Below are positions 45,962 through 56,847 of a stretch of DNA of 64,000 nt, one piece after another. The notes below the pieces were generated by a model. The model did no database searches, was not told where the DNA came from, and saw only the letters and a program-made list of their open reading frames with translations. Position 1 is the stretch's first letter. Every line of letters starts with the position of its first letter. This stretch comes from Carettochelys insculpta (lineage: Eukaryota > Chordata > Testudines > Carettochelyidae): contig NC_134137.1 of NCBI RefSeq assembly GCF_033958435.1, positions 175,287,501 through 175,351,500 of the forward strand, written 5' to 3'. A program made the position numbers and the translations under genes.

Positions 45962-47890
45962 GCGTGGTTTGTTTTGTAGATCACCATTTTGACTACTACA
46001 TGCATTCACGGACTCATGTTCTGACCTCAGATAATTCAAGAATAGAAATAAAAGCCAAGTTTGTCAAATTATTCACTATGAGCCAGAATCTGATATCCTT
46101 ACTCACTCTCACCAATGCTGTCCTCTGTGAGAACTCACTGATTTCAGTGCTACTGCTCATGGTATAACGTACTTCATACCATAAGTGAGGGCAAAAATCT
46201 GGCCCCAAGAAAGCTTCATTTTGCTCAGTTTCTATTTGTAAAGCATCACACATAGATAGGGTCATATTATGACTTCCTTTCCCACATTAACAGAAATACC
46301 TTGTTCTTAAATTGCTTCATTCATTGATGTTCAAGCTCTTTACAATGGAAATCTGTATCATGAACCCTGGTTTATAGGTGAAGAAGCTGAGGCACAAAGG
46401 ATGATGTGAAGGGTCCAAGGTCACCCAAAAGTCCAGGGGCAGAGCTGAGAATTGAGTGCAGACCTCCTGTGTCCCTAATCCATTGTTTTACAGTGCTGAG
46501 CAGTTATTCACAGAAACAGGCCCATTAACATCAGTGTCTCTTGTGTATAACTGCTCGCTAATGTAAGTAAGGGAATCACAATCTGGCCCTTAGTGAAAAA
46601 ATGGACACCTATCTGGTTCTGAATATAAGCATCATAACCACTTCATTTTTATTAAGGATGTTTGGCTTTGAAGTTCCCATTCTTACAAATGATTGACCAG
46701 AGCCAACGCTCAAAAGGGTTCTGCTCTGGCACAGCAGTTTGCCCATGTGTCATTGGTAGCAGGACTGGCCTCTTATTCAGTAATATGTATTTTACAGAGC
46801 AAAACAATGTTTGTTTTTAATTGTTTCCAGTCTAAGAGCTATCATTTTTACTATCTTAAGCATAGCATGTACATCTCAGCATGTAATTTTAAGAAGTTGA
46901 ATTTTTTTATTTTTTTGAAAGAAATTGAGTCACGGGTGTGACTCCTAGAAAGATCTCAAAAATAGAAGGAAAGGAATGCATTTCTTACACTAATAATATT
47001 TTGCTTTTGCATTTATATGGCTTTCATTTATATGGTTACAGTTTCACCTCACTTCCTAATATTCTTACTTAGATAAATTTAGTATTGATTTTGGCAGAAG
47101 TATTTGCTGCTCATTGACCCAGAGTCCCTGGATCCTTACTGTTGGATAAAGTTTCCAGTCAGTCCAGTACAATGCAGATGTAAGTTCTGTAACTTTCAGC
47201 CACTGCTGGGTTTAAGTCCTGTAACTTTCTGTAAGCTTTGTCACAGTAGCTTTGTTCTGTAGATGTAGCTTTGTTCTATACGGTCGTGTTCTGTTTCATG
47301 AGCTGATTTCTTTCTCTGGAGTGAGCTTTCCTCTGTGTGAGTGAGGAAAGAGTGAATGGAGAGGTGCAAAGAAGTCAGTCCCTGGAGCCAACCTGTCTTG
47401 ATGACCAGCTGCCAGCAGCACAATGATGGCCAGTGAATAATAGGAGCTGAGCCTGCAAAAGAACCCACCCAAGAAAGAGAAAAGAGGCTCTGCCAAAAGA
47501 AGCTCAAAGTCCCATCTGCTGTTAGCTCATGATTCATGGTCACATAGCGCCCTGGGGCAGTGGGACAGGGCAACTGCTCTTGCAATGTATCCCCCCGCAC
47601 CAAAAAAAGAGTGTGCAGTGTTATAGTTCTTCTTCTTGGCATCACCACTCTGCAGGAATTAGTCTCGGCTGGCTAGGGAGGCAGGAAGGAGCCCAGGTCC
47701 CTCTCCCCAGGATGGCTGGCACTGACTGCTCCTGAGTGCTACAGCTGACTATTGAGCAAGCTGAGGAGGGGGTCGCACAATCAGCTCACCACCCCGGATT
47801 CATGACTGCAGCCAGACACACTAGACCTGTGATGCCTTGGCTTCCTCCACTGTCCCCATGCAACTCTTCACCCACATGAGCTCACCTGTG
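45962..47890. other. No gene seen; contains a MIR relic
   Basis: Apart from the MIR at about 46370-46510 this is unremarkable DNA. A 135-codon minus frame (47241-47648) has no domain. Confidence 0.5.
46370..46510 (+). repeat. MIR SINE relic
   Basis: TTTATAGGTGAAGAAGCTGAG, GGCACAAAGGATG, CCAAGGTCACCC and GCAGAGCTGAGAATTGAGTG follow the MIR core in order. It is better preserved than the other two MIR copies. Confidence 0.8.
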
Positions 47891-47893
47891 TAA

Positions 47894-48187
47894 GGCTTGG
47901 TCTACGCTAGGGAGTTAAGTCTATTGCAGATATGCAATTCTAGATACAGAGATTGCGTAGCTATAACTGACTTATCTGTAATAGACTTACCTGGCCATCC
48001 ACACAGAGGAACATCAATGGGAGAAACTCTCCTGTCAACCTCCCTTACTCCTTCCGATATTGAGGAGTACAGGGGCCGACTGCCAACCCGTTAGTTCGAT
48101 TTCACGCATCTCTCCTAGGCGCATAAAACCGATCTCCAGAAGATCGACTCTGACCAGGTCGATCTTCCCGGTCGTGTAGAAAGAACC
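47894..48187. mobile_element. 294-bp MITE with TAA target duplication
   Basis: It begins GGCTTGGTCTACGCTAGGG and ends CGTGTAGAAAGAACC, flanked by TAA on both sides (47891-47893 and 48188-48190). The interior (GAGAAACTCTCC, CAACCTCCCTTACTCC, GAGGAGTACAGGG) is shared with 54951-55229. Confidence 0.82.
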
Positions 48188-48190
48188 TAA

Positions 48191-48545
48191 GTGTGTGAGT
48201 ACAGGAGGGTCTGAGTGTGCGTGGGTGTGTGACTGAAAGCTAGTTCTCTGTTTCCTTTAATCCAATACTGGCATGTAATAAGATACATATAAATGTAACC
48301 CTGGGGTGGTCTCTTGTGTAAAATAAGGTAGCACCCCTTTCTGCCATGCGCCTCCTTAAGAATCCTCTAATGAACCTCTGCGTCTGCACCCACACAACCC
48401 CCACTCTATACCTTCCCCTAGCTCTGCCCTCAGCCTGCCCCTTCCCACCTCCTCCCCTGAGCAACTTCTGTTGGGTTCAGCGGAAGTTAGAACCCTAAAT
48501 ATCTTTCAGGGGCTCGGCTTCAGCTTCTAACTCAGACTTCCAGCC
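48191..48545. other. No gene seen
   Basis: Non-coding DNA between a MITE and a CR1. Confidence 0.5.
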
Positions 48546-49262
48546 TCTTATGTGAACATAAGAACATAAGAACGGCCATACTGGGTCAGACCAAAGGTCC
48601 ATCCAGCCCAGTCTCCCGTCTGCCGACGGTGGCCAATGCCAGGTGCCCCAGAGAAGGAGAACAGAAGACAATGATCAAGTGATTTATCTCCTGCCATCCA
48701 TCTCCTGCCCTTGTTCAGAAGGCTAGGGCACCATACTTTATCCCTGGCTAATAGCCATTTATGGACCTAACCTGCAAAAATTTATCAAGCTCTTTTTTAA
48801 ACCCTAATAGAGTCCTGGCCTTCACAGCCTCCTCGGGCAAGGAGTTCCACAGGTTGACTGTGTGCTGTGTGAAGAAAAATTTCCTTTTATTAGTTTTGAA
48901 CCTACTAGTTACCCTCCTCCATTATGAAAATTTACCATTTATTCCCACCCTTTGTTTTCTGTCTTTTAACTAATTCCCGATCCATGAAAGGATCTTTCCT
49001 CCTATCCCATGACCACCTAATTTACATAAAAGCCTTTGGTGTGGGACCGTGTCAAAGGCTTTCTGGAAATCTAGGTATATTATGTCCACTGGGTGCCCCT
49101 TGTCCGCATGTGTATTAACCCCTTCAAAGAATTCTAATAGATTAGTTAGACACGACTTCCCTCTGCAGAAACCATGCTGACTTTTGCCCAACAATTCGTG
49201 CTCTTCTACGTGCCTTGCAATTTTATTCTTTACTAGTGTTTCTACTAATTTGCCTGTGCACA
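48546..49262 (-). mobile_element. CR1 LINE, 5'-truncated, with internal deletion
   Basis: The 3' UTR and last codons (48546-48905) join directly to a mid-RT segment (48906-49262) that encodes, in complement, KIARHVEE..ELLGKSQHGF, LTNLLEFFEGV, DFQKAFDTVPHQRLLCKLGG. Compared with the copy at 1155-3476, about 760 bp (equivalent to 2209-2968, including the FADD box) are missing. It preserves the empty site of the MITE found in the other CR1. Confidence 0.9.
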
Positions 49263-49299
49263 CTAATTCTACTAATTCTACTAATGTGCACACGCTTAT

Positions 49300-49690
49300 G
49301 GAAAAGAAAAAAACTATAATAGGGACAAAACATTAAGATTCTACTGATATTACTCTAAAACCCTACACAAATGTGTTACAAATGACCTCCTGTCTACAGG
49401 TTATTTTTGAACCTCCTCTAATGTTCTATGTCAGGAAATATATATATTTTCCACTCTTACAGGAAAGTCAACATTTTCTAGACTAGACAACCCATGCAGT
49501 CCCTTCTACGGGACTTTTGCTGTAAAGGTTTGAACTAGAGATTGAATTGTTTCTAGTTATTCAAAAGTTTTTGCTACTTCCATTGCTTTACCTGCACACT
49601 TGTCTCTTTAAGGTATCGACCACTACCTGTTTTCTGCCACTGAAAACTGTTTCCTTAGGCTAACTGGTGCAGCAGTGTTTCTCTGCTATG
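49300..49690. other. No gene seen
   Basis: A+T-rich non-coding DNA. Confidence 0.5.
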
Positions 49691-50395
49691 CAGTCCCAAG
49701 TGACAGGTTGATTTCATTCCAAATTTTGACCCATCCTGGGATGGGAGCTTGTGGGCACAGCCGTCTGTGGTGTGACCACGACAGTGGTGCATGCCGCAGC
49801 CACATGTGACCTGTCCATGATCAAGGCTTCGTTACCCAGTCAGAACCTGACACGCCAGCATGCATTGACAGACCGATCTGAGGCACTAAGGGCTTAGTCA
49901 CATATGTGGAAGTGAGGCCACCACCTCACCAAGCATTAGAAACACCTACAAAGGAAAAACTCCTAAAAAGAACAACTCCTAAAAAGGACACGATGCACTG
50001 GCATTGGCCCAGTGGGTTGCTTCCTTCTTCAAATTCCAATAAAAGGCCAACTCCCCTGCCCCAAATCGGAGACGTGTACCTGGACAAGTCCCTTGGCCAG
50101 CCCAAGTCACTTGTTTCTCCCACCAAAAATCCAGACCCTTTCAGCTAGATGTTGGTGTGGGCTCTGCTCGCCATCTGCGATTTGGTAACTGCCCAGTAAG
50201 TACAAGCTTTCGCCTGTCCGTCACCCAACATTGCATTGAGATAGACGGCTAGAGTGCACTAGGTATCCCCTCTTAAATCCTCTCCTGACATTGATTAAGC
50301 CATTGTTAATAAAGCCTTTTTACGCCAACTGTTTGTCTCATCTCCGTCCATCTCTCATCCAGTGAACTCCCTTCACTGCCAGAACATTAGTGGCA
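49690..50395 (+). mobile_element. Putative 5' LTR of a retroelement relic
   Basis: It precedes a gag-like remnant. A TATA-like AATAAAAGG lies at about 50039 and AATAAA at about 50309, followed by a T-rich U5-like stretch that ends near 50390. A sequence starting TGGCATCACCAACAGG directly follows, where a primer-binding site would be expected; the tRNA is not identified. The 5' border is a guess. Confidence 0.45.
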
Positions 50396-50399
50396 TCAC

Positions 50400-51812
50400 C
50401 AACAGGATGAGTGTTATGGATCAGATCCTGGCAGGCAGTGATTCCATATTAGAGGTCCTAGTTGACTACTTCAGTTGTCCCCCGTATCATGGCCACCGGC
50501 CTCCATTGCCAAAGAGTAGCCTCAGCCACGGCACTTGTGGAGGTTATCCAGTCCACCCAAAAGGACTGAATTCTTAAGGGAAAAGGACCCTGTCTATATC
50601 TCATGGGCGCCTACCATCTCTTCCTCCGGGAGCAGCTAGCAGAGAAGGAGTGCGAAATTGCACAGCTCCGCCACCATCTGGCAGATAAGGAGCGAGCTGC
50701 CACCTTGGCCACAGCCTGCCAGTCCTTGTGAAAGAATGTCAAGACTTCAGAAGAGAGGGCTATCCGTAAGGTGATGAGTCAGGCTCAGTGTGAGCTGGCC
50801 ACCCGCCTGCAAGTAGGCCTGGCTGGGGGGGTGTCCAGCACAAAGGTCTGTCAAGCGTTTTATGCGGACCTGGACAACTGGGATGGGGACATCTGGAATG
50901 AGCCTGATGATCCCACCCTGACGAACCAGACTGCCCGGGGCCCAGGGACCCCAGGTGGGATCCCGATCCGGATTTCCCTTAACCTCAGAAAAGGCCCCCG
51001 GAAACCAGGATGGTGCAGGCCTGACTGGTCATAAAAACAGAGGAGGGCCCATAAGGGGAAAGTCACCAAATCAGCTCTCGTGCCTTTCCGTTTGAGATGG
51101 TGCAACTCAGCAACTGATTTCAAAAGCCCCTGCAGAGTGATTCTCTCTCCTGGCTTGCCCACTTAGCCAACAGCAGTGCCCAGTCAGTTATCATCAGCCC
51201 TTCTGAGGCCTGCTCTCTCAATGTGGAGCGCAGGATCAGGCTTGAGACCCCTGTGGAGGGACGCAGGCTTATGGCTGCTGCCCTTGCTTATGTCCGAGAG
51301 CGTAATGCCAGAGAGGATGGAGCAAACTCACCCAAAACCGGGACAGTCCCAAAACCCTTGAAAGGACTATGGCTCACCTCATAATGAATCATGCCCTGGA
51401 CCATTAGGCCACAAACCCATGGAGCCAAGGCCCCTCGGAGGAGGTTTGGTGACCCTTGGTCAAGGGGGCTGTGGGGGTCACCAGGTCACATTTTATGGCC
51501 ATGGGTGATACCCTCACTCGGGACCCGGCCAGCCCCATCTGGGCTACCCTTTTACAGTGGGTTTTAGTGGTCCTGAACCCCCTGCTCCGCAAGGGGGTGC
51601 AGCCCGACTGCCCGGTGCAGGTCTGTGCAGGCAAAGCCACCCTGGCTGGCTCACAGGAAACTGACAGGGGAGGGAGCCAAGGGCATCGCACCCCCCCGCC
51701 CCGATCCGAAGCACATAGAGGCTTGGAAGGCATGTTTAGCTTTGGGTATTCCCAAGGAGGCATTGCATAGATTATCCACCTCCGTTCTGCTCTCCATAGC
51801 CGATGACCCACA
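50400..51812 (+). pseudogene. Gag-like remnant of an LTR retroelement, broken
   Basis: Broken plus-strand frames downstream of the LTR-like segment give a coiled-coil-like REQLAEKECEIAQLRHHLADKE stretch (first part at about 50623-50690), then ATRLQVGLAGGVSSTKVCQA (50800). Further on are EACSLNVERRIRLETPVEG (51205) and WKACLALGIPKEALHRLS (51730). The style and position fit a gag-type polyprotein, but I could not match a named retrovirus-like group. Several stops and shifts break it. No protease, RT or integrase region follows, because Harbinger DNA starts at about 51813. A decayed host gene is an alternative. Confidence 0.45.
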
Positions 51813-51960
51813 CTGAGGCTGGGGCAGAGGGTGGGGGGCAAGGGACAGGATGGGGCTGGGGTTAGGAGTGGGGGCAGGGAGCAGGACGGGGCTGGAGCCA
51901 GGGGGAAAGATGGCCCACTACACCTGCACTAGAGCACATGTCCTGCTCTCCCCCAAACAG

Positions 51961-52643
51961 GTTGTCAGAGCCATCAACGTGATGCTTCTACACAGGGTTG
52001 TCCACCTGGGGGATCCAGCTACCACCGTCATGGGCTTCCAGGACCTGGGCTTTCCAAACTGCTTCAGCGCTTTGGATGGCATGCACATCCCCATCCCTGC
52101 TCCACCACACATCGCCATCTGCCCAGTACATCAACAGAAAGGGCTACTATTCAGTGGTGCTCCAGGTCCTGGTGGATGCTAAGGGCTGTTTCACAGACAT
52201 CTACATGGGCTGTGCTGGCTGCACCCACAATGCCCAGGTCTTCCGGAACTCTGGTCTCTGCTGGCGCATGGGGACTGGCATGTTCATCCCCCAGCGGGAG
52301 ATCCCAGTGGGGGAGGACATCACCATGCTGCTTTGCATGGTGGCAGGCGCAGCATACCCCCTGTAGCCATGGCTCATGCAGATGTACACAGGACACCTTG
52401 ACCCCACCCAGGAGGCAGCCAACCAGCACCTCAACCACACCCACAATGTTGTGGAGCAGGCCTTCGGGTGCCTAAAGGGGCGGTGGAGGTGCCTCCACAT
52501 GCGGGTGGAGGTCAGGGTCCTCAGTGCACCCCAGGTGGTGGGCGCCTGTTGCATCTTCCACAATGTTGTAGATGGGAAAGAGGATGCCTATGTCCCTGGG
52601 AGTGGGCCCTGTGGCTGGCTCTGGCTACAAGCAGCCAGGCACT
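51961..52643 (+). pseudogene. Harbinger DDE transposase (HARBI1-like), last exon, broken
   Basis: An acceptor-like CTCTCCCCCAAACAG precedes the segment, which starts VVRAINVMLLHR. The catalytic DDE nuclease is visible as GFPNCFSALDGMHIPI (first Asp, about 52045-52095), GCFTDIYMGCAGCTHNAQVFRNS (second Asp region, about 52185-52250) and HNVVEQAFGCLKGRWRCL (Glu, about 52440-52495). It ends GACCIFHNV. A +1 shift near 52125 and a TAG at 52364-52366 (expected AAYPLMPW) kill the frame. The N-terminal exon is missing. It resembles DDE_4-type nucleases, including host HARBI1, but the damage and context show a transposon copy. Confidence 0.88.
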
Positions 52644-52859
52644 GACCCCATCTGACAGGCCCACTGGGACAGCCACTGCATTAGGGAGGCCCTCAGGCAG
52701 GCCTTTGCAGATGGCCACCTGTGACCTGCACCCACCCCACCCCCATACACTTCCCGCACACATCGTCCCCGTCACCACCAGCACTGCACCCACACATCCA
52801 CCACCCAGCATCCCTCCCTGAGGAGCACAGCACAAGAAGGTGTACGGTAAATAAACGTT

Positions 52860-54514
52860 TAGCAAGAATGGGACAGTATGTTGAACTACGTACAGGTGGG
52901 AGCATGAGGTGTGGAGGTGGGTGGGGGGCACCCAACCTGGAAGGGGCAGGGGGCTCTGAACCTGGAGCAGGGCAGGGAGGCTCATTCCGGGACCGGGGTG
53001 GTGGGACACAAGCCCATCGGCCCCTGGATCCCCTGCCTCCCCCGGTGCGGGGTCCCCAGCGGGGAGGGGAGAGTGCAGGGAGTACTGGCAGGTAAGGCCG
53101 GGGAGGGCGCGGTGGGGGCAGGAGGAGCTGGCTCGGTGAGGGGAGCTGCCGGGGTGGTGGGGTAGGATGCGCGCGACGTTGGCCGCATACTCCTGGAGCA
53201 TCTGGTCAGTGCTCTCCAGGGTGTGCAGCAGTGTCTCCCATGCCGCCCTCCACCACCCCAGCTCAGCCTCTGTGAACCGCAGGTTCTGCTCAGCCACCTC
53301 AGCCAGGCGCTGGCTGGCTGGGTCCTCCTGAGCCTGGTGGTGCGCCCTGCAGCTGTGGCCGCGACAGCGCACAGTGTGGAGTGGTGCCTGGCCGCCTCCA
53401 GCGTCTGCTGGGGGGCTCTCAGGGACGAATGATGGCGCTGGGCTCTCCTGGTCCATGGATGGTGCAGCTGTATGGAGTGGGGGACAGCGTGTCAGTAATG
53501 TGCCACGGCCTGGGGGAGGTCTGGCAGTGGCCCACCCCCCTGAGACCTCCCTTCGGGGCCCCTCCCCCCCCCATGGGGCACCAACCCCCCTCTGAGGCAC
53601 TCACCCCCCCACGGGATGCCAACCCACCACCCATGGGTTGGGCATACCATCTGATGGCGATGCACCCAGGGGCCTCTCACGTGGGTGGGCCTTCCCAACC
53701 TGCGGTGCGTGGTCCGCGGGTGGTGTCCAACACTGACTGGCTGCCACCCCATGTGTGGCTTGTGGCACTGTCCACTGGGGGCGGGTGCTGGGCATTGCCG
53801 GTGGGCCACCAGGAGGTGCTGCATACCATGGTGGGCTGGCATGTGTTTGGACCAGGAGCACTGGTCCTGTGCGCGGCCAGCTGGCCAGTGCATCGCCCTG
53901 ACCCTATGGAGCTGTTACATGCCTCACCATGTATGCACCAGAGGGTCCCTCAGTGACACCCAGGGATGCCTGGCTCCCAGTCACCTGGCTGGACATAGAT
54001 GGTGAGGTCCCCTCCTCACCCAACCACTTGGTGGAGCCCTCACCCTCCTGGGTCCCTCGTCCAGGCTGCTCCTCCGCCTCCAGATGCAACTCATCGGTGG
54101 ACGTGTCCAGAAGCGCTGGGGGTGGGGAGCTGTCCTGGGGCCCCAGGATGCCCCAGAGTTCCCGGAAGTAGGAGCAGGTGGCTGGGGCTGCCCTGGAGTG
54201 GCTGGCCTGGTCCCTGGCCCAGGCATAGCCCTGCTGCAGCTCCTTCACCTTGGAGCGTACCAGTTCTGTGGTACGCTCTGGGCGGCCCTGTTGAGGAGGC
54301 CCTGAGCCAGGCGGCTGAAGGCTGCAGCATTGCGCCGCTTCACCCCCATCTTGTGGAGGACCTTCTCCTCCTTCCAGAGGCTGAGGTGTTCCTGCAGCTC
54401 CCACTCCATCCAGGAGGGGGCCCTTTTATTTCTCCCTCCCCCAGAACCCTGGGAGCCCTGAGGGGGCTTGGAGGGGGGACATGAGGCTCATGTGGGGGCT
54501 GACTAGAGGCCATG
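52860..54514 (-). pseudogene. Harbinger Myb/SANT-like companion protein gene, broken
   Basis: On the minus strand an ATG at 54514 opens MASSQPPHEPHVPPP. After a shift, a Myb/SANT-like helix set follows (about 54415-54270): WMEWELQEHLSLWKEEKVL, KMGVKRRNAAAFSRLAQGL. Next comes TELVRSKVKELQQGYAWARD and a RAAPATCSYFRELWGILGPQ block. The C-terminal part, about 53350-53150, reads EDPASQRLAEVAEQNLRF and WWRAAWETLLHTLEST, a probable coiled coil. In Harbinger elements the Myb-like protein partners with the transposase for nuclear import and end recognition. Multiple shifts and stops disable it. A related, more decayed copy lies at 17585-18725. Confidence 0.78.
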
Positions 54515-54950
54515 GTTTCTGCTCTGGGACTGTGGGGCTGGAGCACGTGTGGGAGATGCTCCAAGCACACTCTCAGCTTCCTGCTACAGGCCTCCTGTGT
54601 GAGTGATGCTTTAAGGCAGCTGGACACAGAGATCATAGAGCCCCACTGCTGCCAGCTGGAGCAGCCCCACGCTCCAGCTGACTGGCACCATGACAGGCCT
54701 GTCTTTCGAAACAGCGGGATGTGGAGCACCTACACGTGTACTCTTTTGATTTCGTTTTTCAAAAGGGGATGATCTTCCTCATACGGGATCGGGGTTCGGA
54801 TTTCAACGTCTGCTCCCCATTTCTTCAATTTTCTTTCAAAAGACGGTGTTGCACGTGTGGACGCTCCTCCCATTCTTTCCAAAGAGGGCCACTTATTTCA
54901 ACGTTTTGTGCTCGTGTAGACACAGCTTATGCGTTAAATTTACAGACTTA

Positions 54951-55229
54951 GGCCAGATCAACACTAGATCTTAAAGTCAATTGTAGATACGCAGTTCCAG
55001 CTGGAATCAGCTTATCTACAATCGACTTATCTGGCTGTCCTTACTGAGGAAGGTCAACAAGAGAAACTCTCCCCTCAACCTCCCGTACTCCTTGTGAGAA
55101 TGAGGAGTGCAGGGATCCACTGCCGACATTTGATCGTTGGATTTCGCACATCCCCTCTAAGCACACAAAATCGAACCCCAGAAGATTGATCCTGACCTGG
55201 TCACTCTTCTGGGTAGTGAAGATATACCC
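54951..55229. mobile_element. MITE related to 47894-48187
   Basis: It shares GAGAAACTCTCC, CAACCTCCCGTACTCC, GAGGAGTGCAGGGATCC and ATCGAACCCCAGAAGATTGA wording with 47894-48187. The left end is GGCCAGATCAACACTAGATC after TTA; the right end is decayed and lacks an obvious duplicate triplet. Confidence 0.65.
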
Positions 55230-55405
55230 TCCTGGCACTGCAAGTCTGAGGACTTCTCCACACTTAAAATGCTGCAGCAGTACAAGTGCACCTGCTCAGC
55301 AATCGCTTTGAAAACAGCCCTCGCCCCTTTTGAGGCTTGTGTGCGCTGTCTCTGAGTGAGCAGGAGGTTGGCAATATCCTTGTTGTAGTTCCCCCATCAT
55401 CTGAG

Positions 55406-55645
55406 GCCAAGTCTACACTGTCTCTTTGTGGCACTGGAACTTCTGGCTCAGGGGTGTGAAAAAACACCCCTGAGAGCAGCGAGGGACATTTCCTGTAAAG
55501 TGCCAGTGGGCTGTTAACTACTCCCCTCGTGGCGGCGGTACGCAGACGCTGGGTGGTTTACGTCGAGTGCTCTCCCCATGCTCCTGCTGTAGCCACTTTC
55601 ACTTTAGAGAACTAGCACTGTAAGCTGTTAAGCACAGACATAGCC
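55406..55645. mobile_element. 240-bp MITE with TGA target duplication
   Basis: It begins GGCCAAGTCTACACTGTC and ends GCACAGACATAGCC. TGA flanks both sides (55403-55405 and 55646-55648). The interior is non-coding and has a CAGGGGTGTG/CACCCCTGAG hairpin. Confidence 0.8.
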
Positions 55646-55648
55646 TGA

Positions 55649-56766
55649 GACTGCATCACTGGATGCCATAAATTTGATGCGTTTCGTACTGTAGTACTCA
55701 GGGCTGCCCTTAAGATGTCTGGTGTCCTGCGTGAGAGGACAGGGCAAGCTGTGCTCAGAACTGGGGGGACAGGAGCAGGGCAGATAGTCAGAGGAACGGG
55801 GAGGTGCTGCAGCACCAACCCCTGCATTTTAGGTGAGTTCCCAGCTGGCACTGGTCACTGCCTGGGGTTCCGTTCCCAGCCCAGCACTTACCTGTGGCTT
55901 CGACCCTCAACCCTGTCTAGGCCCTCCTGCCAGAGATATGGCCCTACTCCAGGCCCCAGCATGGCAGAGTGGGTGACCAGCAGCTAGGCACAGCCCATGG
56001 GGGGGATTAGGCCATGAGGCTGGCCCCTGCAAGCTGATGCCGCCTGCACACGGCTGTCCCACCCCATCGTTGGTGACTCAGCAGGCAACAGCCTACAGCA
56101 TCACTAAATTTGGAGAGTGCCCTATGCAGCTGTATATTCTGCCTATGAGTAAAGAGGGCCCTGACAGTACTATATGCTCTCTGTTACGCTCTCTCTCTCT
56201 CTCTCTTTCCTACTTATCTGTGTGCAGACAGTTAACTCTGCATTGGATTTCCATAGCTAAAAGCATGTAACGGATAGATTCAGCATTTAGTGTCTGGTTC
56301 CAACATTCTGGAGGGTTTCCACTTCAAAATAAGCTTCCTCGCTGTTTCTTTACTTGCCCTAACCCTGAAGACTATGCTTAATGTGACCAAAGACCCAATA
56401 ATTTACCTTTAAAATTGCAAGGTCCAAGCAGAGAGTAAACAGAGGCCTAAGAGTCGATTCCATGGGGGCTCTGACACTGCCGCACCATAAAAAAAAAAAA
56501 CTGTGGGTTCTCAGTCCCCACCAGCAGCCCAGCAGGTCAGGACTTCCTGCTCCACCCCAAAGCATATCCTATTCACCAGCAGCCATGCTGGTCAGCTTGT
56601 CCCCCACCCTCCCCACACCTCCAGGGCCAAGGATCAGTGACATGCAGGAGGTGCTTTGGGGGAGATGGAAGAGCGGAAAGGGCAGGAGGGGCTTGAGAGA
56701 ACGGATGAAGAGTGAGCAGGGCCCAGTAGGGAGCAGGGGTCAAGCACGCTTACCCTCCCACGGGAA
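55649..56766. other. No gene seen; CT microsatellite
   Basis: A (CT)n tract lies at 56189-56207. Frames of up to 135 codons lack domains. Confidence 0.5.
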
Positions 56767-56847
56767 CAGAGGTGGAAAAAGTACCCAGACAGTTACTGCA
56801 GTAAAAGTGCAGCTGCTTTGGGGAAAATGTACTCAAATACAAGTTAC
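56767..56847 (+). mobile_element. hAT-type MITE, left half
   Basis: It begins CAGAGGTGGAAAAAGTACCC. It is the inverted partner of 59305-59444. The two halves were separated by insertion of element X copy B. Confidence 0.78.

Larger units (their letters stand above)
51813..54926. mobile_element. PIF/Harbinger element, coding but dead
   Basis: It contains a DDE transposase remnant on the plus strand (51961-52643) and a Myb/SANT-like gene on the minus strand (about 52860-54514) in convergent order. The right end reads CTCGTGTAGACACAGC, followed by TTA at 54927-54929. The left end is not found: the G-rich stretch from about 51813 to 51960 looks like transposase intron DNA, and the DNA before it belongs to another element. 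Confidence 0.8.

Noticed and set aside
51961..52643. Domesticated host HARBI1
   Set aside because: Frameshift, nonsense codon, missing first exon and neighbouring transposon ends indicate a dead transposon copy.
52521..53600. 359-codon minus-strand frame as an intact host gene
   Set aside because: Only a short part (near 53350-53150) matches the Myb-like companion C-terminus; the rest runs through antisense transposase and low-complexity DNA.
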